Source: Bacteroidota bacterium (GTDB lineage Bacteria; Bacteroidota; Bacteroidia; Chitinophagales; Chitinophagaceae). From it: a stretch of DNA of 7,892 nucleotides. Under the pieces are notes generated by a model that searched no databases, was not told where the DNA came from, and worked only from the letters and a program-made list of their open reading frames with translations. Position 1 is the stretch's first letter, and every line of letters begins with the position of its first letter. The stretch spans positions 1-7,892 of the forward strand of contig JAEZCV010000174.1 in assembly GCA_023429985.1 (NCBI GenBank), given 5' to 3'. The position numbers were made by a program, and so were the translations under genes. Below are positions 4,612 through 7,892 of the stretch, in pieces.

Positions 4612-7122
4612 TTACTGCACCAGCTTTTGCACTTCATCAAGTTTTGCTATATAAATACTCCTGCCATGTGTGCCAATCACAATTTCATTTTCAATTTCCT
4701 GTATGGCAATATCATGTACCGGTATAGATGCCGGCATGCCCGAGGTCCATTTCATAAAACTTCTTCCTTTGTTCAGGCTCACATATAAACCACCATCGGT
4801 ACCCACATACAAAATGTTTTCATTCTTTGGATCTTCCCTGATAACATTTACAGGCTCGTAGGGCAGGTCCGTTCCCAGGGCAGTCCAGGTATTTCCAAAA
4901 TCCTCGCTTACAAAAACATAAGGTTTAAAATGATCGAAACGGTAACCGTTGAGCGTTACATAAACCCTTGCTTCGGAATGGGCCGAAGCAACCACACGGC
5001 TCACCCAAAGATCCTGGGGTAAACTTTTTCCTTTCTTCTTCGCATTTGCAATATTGATCCAGGTATTTCCGGCATCTCTTGTAACATGAACATTGCCATC
5101 GTCGGTACCTGCATATACCACTCCAAAATTTAAAGGCGATTCAGAAATTGTTGTAATTGTACCATAGGGAACATCGCCCTGCCGACCTCCTTTGCTTAGA
5201 TCCCCGGTTAAGGCCATCATGGTATCACCCTGGTTAAATGACCTGAATAATTTATTGGAACCGAAGTATAGAATATCATTATTGTGTGTACTTAATAAAA
5301 TCGGCGATTGCCAGTTGAAGCGCATGGGCTTTTCTCCCAGCTCATGGCGAGGTGTAATGCGTTTTGTTTCTTCCCTGTTGAAACGATTGGTCCTGGAATA
5401 ATTTCCAAACTGCGATCCATAATAAACAATTGCATTGTTTCTTTTATCTACCTGTACATACATTCCATCGCCGCCACCAAGATTCATTTCATTGTTATTT
5501 GATAGTCCAAGACCCGAGCCGGCGAACCTGTTCCTTCGCATTTGAGAGGGAAGATACCAAACACCATTGTCCTGCAAACCTCCATAAACATTATAAGGTT
5601 TTGCATGATCAACAGTAATGGCGTAGAACTGTCCAACGGCGGGCGTATTGGCCTTGAACCAGTTCTCTCCATCATCATAAGTTATATTAATGCCACCATC
5701 ATTTCCGTTGATCACATGCGAATCCTTATCAGGATTGATCCATAGCGCATGATGATCGGCGTGTACATTTGGCTTATCAACTACTTTCCATGTTTTGCCA
5801 CCATCAGTGGAAAGATGCAGGTAAACTCCAAGGTTATAAAGTTTATCAGGATTATAAGGCGATACATAGATCTTGCCAAAATAATATCCATAAGTAAAAA
5901 ATGTCTGGATGTCTTTTTCATTTACTTTCTTCCATGAATTGCCGGCATCATTGCTCCTGTATATTTCTGCACCGATCGGTGTTCCTTCAAACCCGGTATT
6001 GATGTAGAGGTAATCGTAAAGCGACGTAGGTTTGATCTTTTGTAAAGCCACCATTTCCTTAACCGTTTTTGAATTGTATTTTGGATAAAGCCGGTTTCTT
6101 TTCAGAAAGCTGTCGAGTTTTGCTTCATTAAGGCTGGCAAATTCTTCCATGGAAAGATTTTTTAAATCATCCAGTAAATAAAGTGCCGTATCTCTTTTAG
6201 ATGTATCGGGTTTTGGCGTTTGATTATCTACAACAGCATAAATGATATTCGGATCTTTTGGAAAAACAGCCAGGCCAATTCTTCCTACATGGTTTCCGTT
6301 TGGAAAACCGGAACCGGCGGTTGAAAGTAGTTTCCATGTATCGCCACCATCGGTTGATTTATATATACCACTGGTGCTGCCGCTTTCTTCAAAATTCCAC
6401 GCACGCCTAGTACGGTACCATGCGGCTGCATAAATTTCATTTGGGTTCTTTGGGTTGATTTCCATTTCCACAACCCCTGTATTATCATCAATATAAAGAC
6501 TATGCTTCCAGGTTCTTCCTCCATCCGTTGTTTTGTAAACACCGCGGTCCTTACCTGCAGAATATAAAGGTCCCTGAGCGGCTACCCATGCAATGTTTTC
6601 GTTGGTTGGATGCAGTAATATCTTTCCAATATGGTTAGAACCCGGCAAGCCAAGGTATTCCCAGTGCTTCCCATTATCGGATGATTTAAAAACACCAATG
6701 CCTGAATAAGAGGAACGGCTGCTGTTCACTTCACCTGTACCAATCCAGATGGTTCTTTTTCCCTGCTGGTTCCAGTTCACGGCAATATCTCCAATACCAA
6801 TAACATCGGCACTGTCGAAGATGGGGGTGAAACTCTGGCCGTTATTGGTTGTATGCCATAGTCCGCCTGTAGCATAAGCCACATAAAACTCCGTAGGGTC
6901 GGCAGGGTTGGCTTCAATATCATCTACGCGACCGCTCATTACGGTAGGGCCTATATTCCTGAATTTCACATGGTTAACCAGGGAATTCTGCTCTAAAACC
7001 ATTCTTTGCTCCAGTCCTTTCATTCTTTCAGCGGGCGGTGTGGGCTTTACCTGCGCATTTGACAAAACTGTAACGAGCAAAAAGGCGAAAAAGGGGAAGT
7101 AAAAAGCTAATTTTGAGAACAT
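4612..7122 (-). CDS. Secreted BNR/VPS10-like beta-propeller protein
   Basis: An 836-residue exported protein built almost wholly of Asp-box (BNR) repeats. A signal peptide spans residues 1-23, with cleavage expected after SNA, leaving an N-terminal Gln. Eight canonical Asp boxes of the form S/T-x-D-x-G-x-x-W start at residues 147, 198, 256, 390, 438, 481, 681 and 739; three degenerate ones start at 91, 628 and 782. A helical insertion around 310-375 interrupts the propeller. The motif set (GLWHTTNNG, GTGEVNSS, RGVYKTTDGG, HADHHALWINP, GNDGG, IGTHGRSIYI) places it with the large 'VPS10/sortilin-like glycosyl hydrolase' proteins frequent in Bacteroidota. Many of these are about 1000 residues; this one stops right after GTHGRSIYI and has no C-terminal sorting domain. 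No sialidase FRIP motif is seen, so enzymatic activity is unproven. It probably acts in the periplasm or outside the cell. The start is supported by the signal peptide. Confidence 0.9.
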   Translation of the reverse strand: MFSKLAFYFPFFAFLLVTVLSNAQVKPTPPAERMKGLEQRMVLEQNSLVNHVKFRNIGPTVMSGRVDDIEANPADPTEFYVAYATGGLWHTTNNGQSFTPIFDSADVIGIGDIAVNWNQQGKRTIWIGTGEVNSSRSSYSGIGVFKSSDNGKHWEYLGLPGSNHIGKILLHPTNENIAWVAAQGPLYSAGKDRGVYKTTDGGRTWKHSLYIDDNTGVVEMEINPKNPNEIYAAAWYRTRRAWNFEESGSTSGIYKSTDGGDTWKLLSTAGSGFPNGNHVGRIGLAVFPKDPNIIYAVVDNQTPKPDTSKRDTALYLLDDLKNLSMEEFASLNEAKLDSFLKRNRLYPKYNSKTVKEMVALQKIKPTSLYDYLYINTGFEGTPIGAEIYRSNDAGNSWKKVNEKDIQTFFTYGYYFGKIYVSPYNPDKLYNLGVYLHLSTDGGKTWKVVDKPNVHADHHALWINPDKDSHVINGNDGGINITYDDGENWFKANTPAVGQFYAITVDHAKPYNVYGGLQDNGVWYLPSQMRRNRFAGSGLGLSNNNEMNLGGGDGMYVQVDKRNNAIVYYGSQFGNYSRTNRFNREETKRITPRHELGEKPMRFNWQSPILLSTHNNDILYFGSNKLFRSFNQGDTMMALTGDLSKGGRQGDVPYGTITTISESPLNFGVVYAGTDDGNVHVTRDAGNTWINIANAKKKGKSLPQDLWVSRVVASAHSEARVYVTLNGYRFDHFKPYVFVSEDFGNTWTALGTDLPYEPVNVIREDPKNENILYVGTDGGLYVSLNKGRSFMKWTSGMPASIPVHDIAIQEIENEIVIGTHGRSIYIAKLDEVQKLVQ
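7108..7115 (+). promoter_or_regulatory. Candidate -7 box for the MORN-variant gene (TAnnTTTG)
   Basis: TAATTTTG matches the Bacteroidota -7 consensus exactly and lies 35 bases before the ATG at 7151, inside the first codons of the divergent BNR gene. Transcription would begin near 7121, giving a leader of about 30 bases. No TTTG -33 element is present at the usual distance. Confidence 0.35.
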
Positions 7123-7136
7123 ACGATCTGTTTTAT

Positions 7137-7144
7137 CAAACTTA
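7137..7144 (-). promoter_or_regulatory. Candidate -7 box for the BNR gene (TAnnTTTG)
   Basis: The - strand reads TAAGTTTG here, an exact match to the Bacteroidota -7 consensus, 14 bases before the ATG at 7122. A start of transcription near 7130 would leave a leader of under ten bases. No TTTG -33 element is found at normal spacing, so confidence is modest. Confidence 0.35.
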
Positions 7145-7150
7145 CTAAAT

Positions 7151-7852
7151 ATGCGCTACCTTATATTAGTTCTTCTGCTTATTGGATTTGAAGCCAATGC
7201 ACAACTTAAAAGCTATATTCTTACCAACGATGGCGATACACTGAACAGGGTTGATGCTAACGGAAAAAAACAGGGGCCATGGGTGGTTAAGGTAGATGAC
7301 CTGCGAGGTGAGAGAGGCTATGAGGAAGAAGGCGTTTACAAAGATGATATTAAGCAGGGTGTGTTCAGAAGGTTTTCTTTACAGGGCGATTTGATTGCGA
7401 TTGAAAACTACAGGTATGGATATAAAGACGGGAAAAATATTTATTTCAATTTCCTGGGTGAATTGTTGAGAGAAGAATCATGGAGGGCCATAGATCCACA
7501 GAATCCCTACGATACCGTAAATGTTTACGATGTTAATGATCCCAATAAAGTTATTGGTGTGCAGGTAGTAAAAGTTGAACCCATGAGCTATAAACATGGC
7601 ACGTGGACCTATTACGATCCCATGCGAGGTACCATTGAAAAAACCGAACAATGGGTGATGAACAAGCCTAAAGAAAAAGCAGGCGCTGCCGATGATGACC
7701 TTGCACCCATTGATATTGTGAATGCTGATGGCGATGCTAAGGACGAAAAGAAGCCTGCTGCTAAAGTAAAACCTAAAGAAGTTCTGGAATTTGAAAAGAA
7801 AAATACCGGTAAGAAGAAAGTTAAGGTGAGAACAGGAAGCACCGGGGGATGA
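7151..7852 (+). CDS. Exported MORN-repeat-variant protein
   Basis: A 233-residue protein of no assigned function. Residues 1-17 form a signal peptide ending ANA before Gln18. The body holds several MORN-variant (MORN_2-like) repeats, recognisable by G-x-W/Y/F and K-x-G patterns: NGKKQGPWVV (37-46), EEGVYKDDIKQGVFRRF (59-75), YRYGYKDGKNIYFNFLGEL (87-105) and SYKHGTWTYYDPMRG (146-160). Such repeats form beta-hairpin strips and are common in Bacteroidota surface or periplasmic proteins. Residues 172-233 are a low-complexity tail rich in Lys, Asp, Ala and Glu, ending in a strongly basic KKKVKVR stretch, probably disordered. Some databases label related proteins 'toxin-antitoxin system MORN variant'; nothing here supports that. 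The start is fixed by the signal peptide. It is divergent from the BNR gene with 28 bp between starts. No terminator is seen after the stop; a tandem repeat follows at once. Confidence 0.82.
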   Translation: MRYLILVLLLIGFEANAQLKSYILTNDGDTLNRVDANGKKQGPWVVKVDDLRGERGYEEEGVYKDDIKQGVFRRFSLQGDLIAIENYRYGYKDGKNIYFNFLGELLREESWRAIDPQNPYDTVNVYDVNDPNKVIGVQVVKVEPMSYKHGTWTYYDPMRGTIEKTEQWVMNKPKEKAGAADDDLAPIDIVNADGDAKDEKKPAAKVKPKEVLEFEKKNTGKKKVKVRTGSTGG

Positions 7853-7853
7853 A

Positions 7854-7892
7854 GTGGTGAGTGGTGAGTGGTGAGTAGTGAGTGGTGAGTGG
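7854..7892 (+). repeat. 7-bp tandem repeat array, at least 5.5 units, cut by the window end
   Basis: GTGGTGA is repeated from 7854, one base after the preceding stop codon: three perfect units, one GTAGTGA variant (7875-7881), one more perfect unit and a partial GTGG at the edge. The true length is unknown. As with the 11-bp array, the unit contains TGA and is not a multiple of three, so it stops all three + frames. It resembles in form the short tandemly repeated heptanucleotides described in cyanobacteria, without implying homology. Confidence 0.92.

Noticed and set aside
4612..7122. Annotation of the BNR protein as a true sialidase
   Set aside because: Asp boxes occur in many propellers. 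I see no FRIP motif or arginine triad arrangement, and the other motifs fit the VPS10/sortilin-like family better.
7151..7852. Toxin-antitoxin antitoxin because of MORN-variant repeats
   Set aside because: The protein has a signal peptide, no partner toxin is adjacent on the same strand, and the label in databases is a naming artefact rather than evidence.

Overview
The window looks like chromosomal DNA from a Bacteroidota bacterium, most likely of the Chitinophagaceae or a close relative. This rests on several features: an L17 ribosomal protein with a long low-complexity tail; rplQ next to carA; two exported proteins whose signal peptides end in N-A-Q; the near absence of Shine-Dalgarno sequences; and several matches to the Bacteroidota -7 promoter box TAnnTTTG. 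The family-level placement is an inference from style, not from a phylogenetic marker.

Layout. On the + strand: rplQ (9-527, complete, presumably the last gene of the ribosomal/rpoA operon), a strong intrinsic terminator, a second terminator-like hairpin close to the next start codon, then carA (660-1772). A 206-nt intergenic stretch follows (1773-1978). It holds an 11-bp tandem repeat array, an inverted partial copy of it, and an 11-bp direct repeat flanking that copy. Next is aroQ (1979-2407), which overlaps tail-to-tail by 23 bp with a large membrane protein gene of the FUSC/YccS type on the - strand (2385-4508). Upstream of that gene on the same strand lies a secreted BNR/VPS10-like beta-propeller gene (4612-7122). 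It is divergent, with only 28 bp between start codons, from a small secreted MORN-variant gene (7151-7852). A 7-bp tandem repeat begins one base after that last stop codon and runs off the window. No gene-free stretch reaches 300 bases.

How the genes work together. rplQ, carA and aroQ are unrelated housekeeping functions: translation, carbamoyl phosphate for pyrimidines and arginine, and the shikimate pathway. carB is not present. The BNR and FUSC genes are codirectional with a 103-nt gap and could be one transcript. The BNR and MORN-variant proteins are both predicted to be exported, and their promoters must overlap, so coordinated expression is plausible but unproven.

I see no defence system, mobile element, CRISPR array, phage gene or RNA gene. 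The features least explained by ordinary annotation are the two short tandem-repeat arrays that start within a few bases of stop codons, and the structured repeat block between carA and aroQ. I do not think the protein-coding content itself is an undescribed system.
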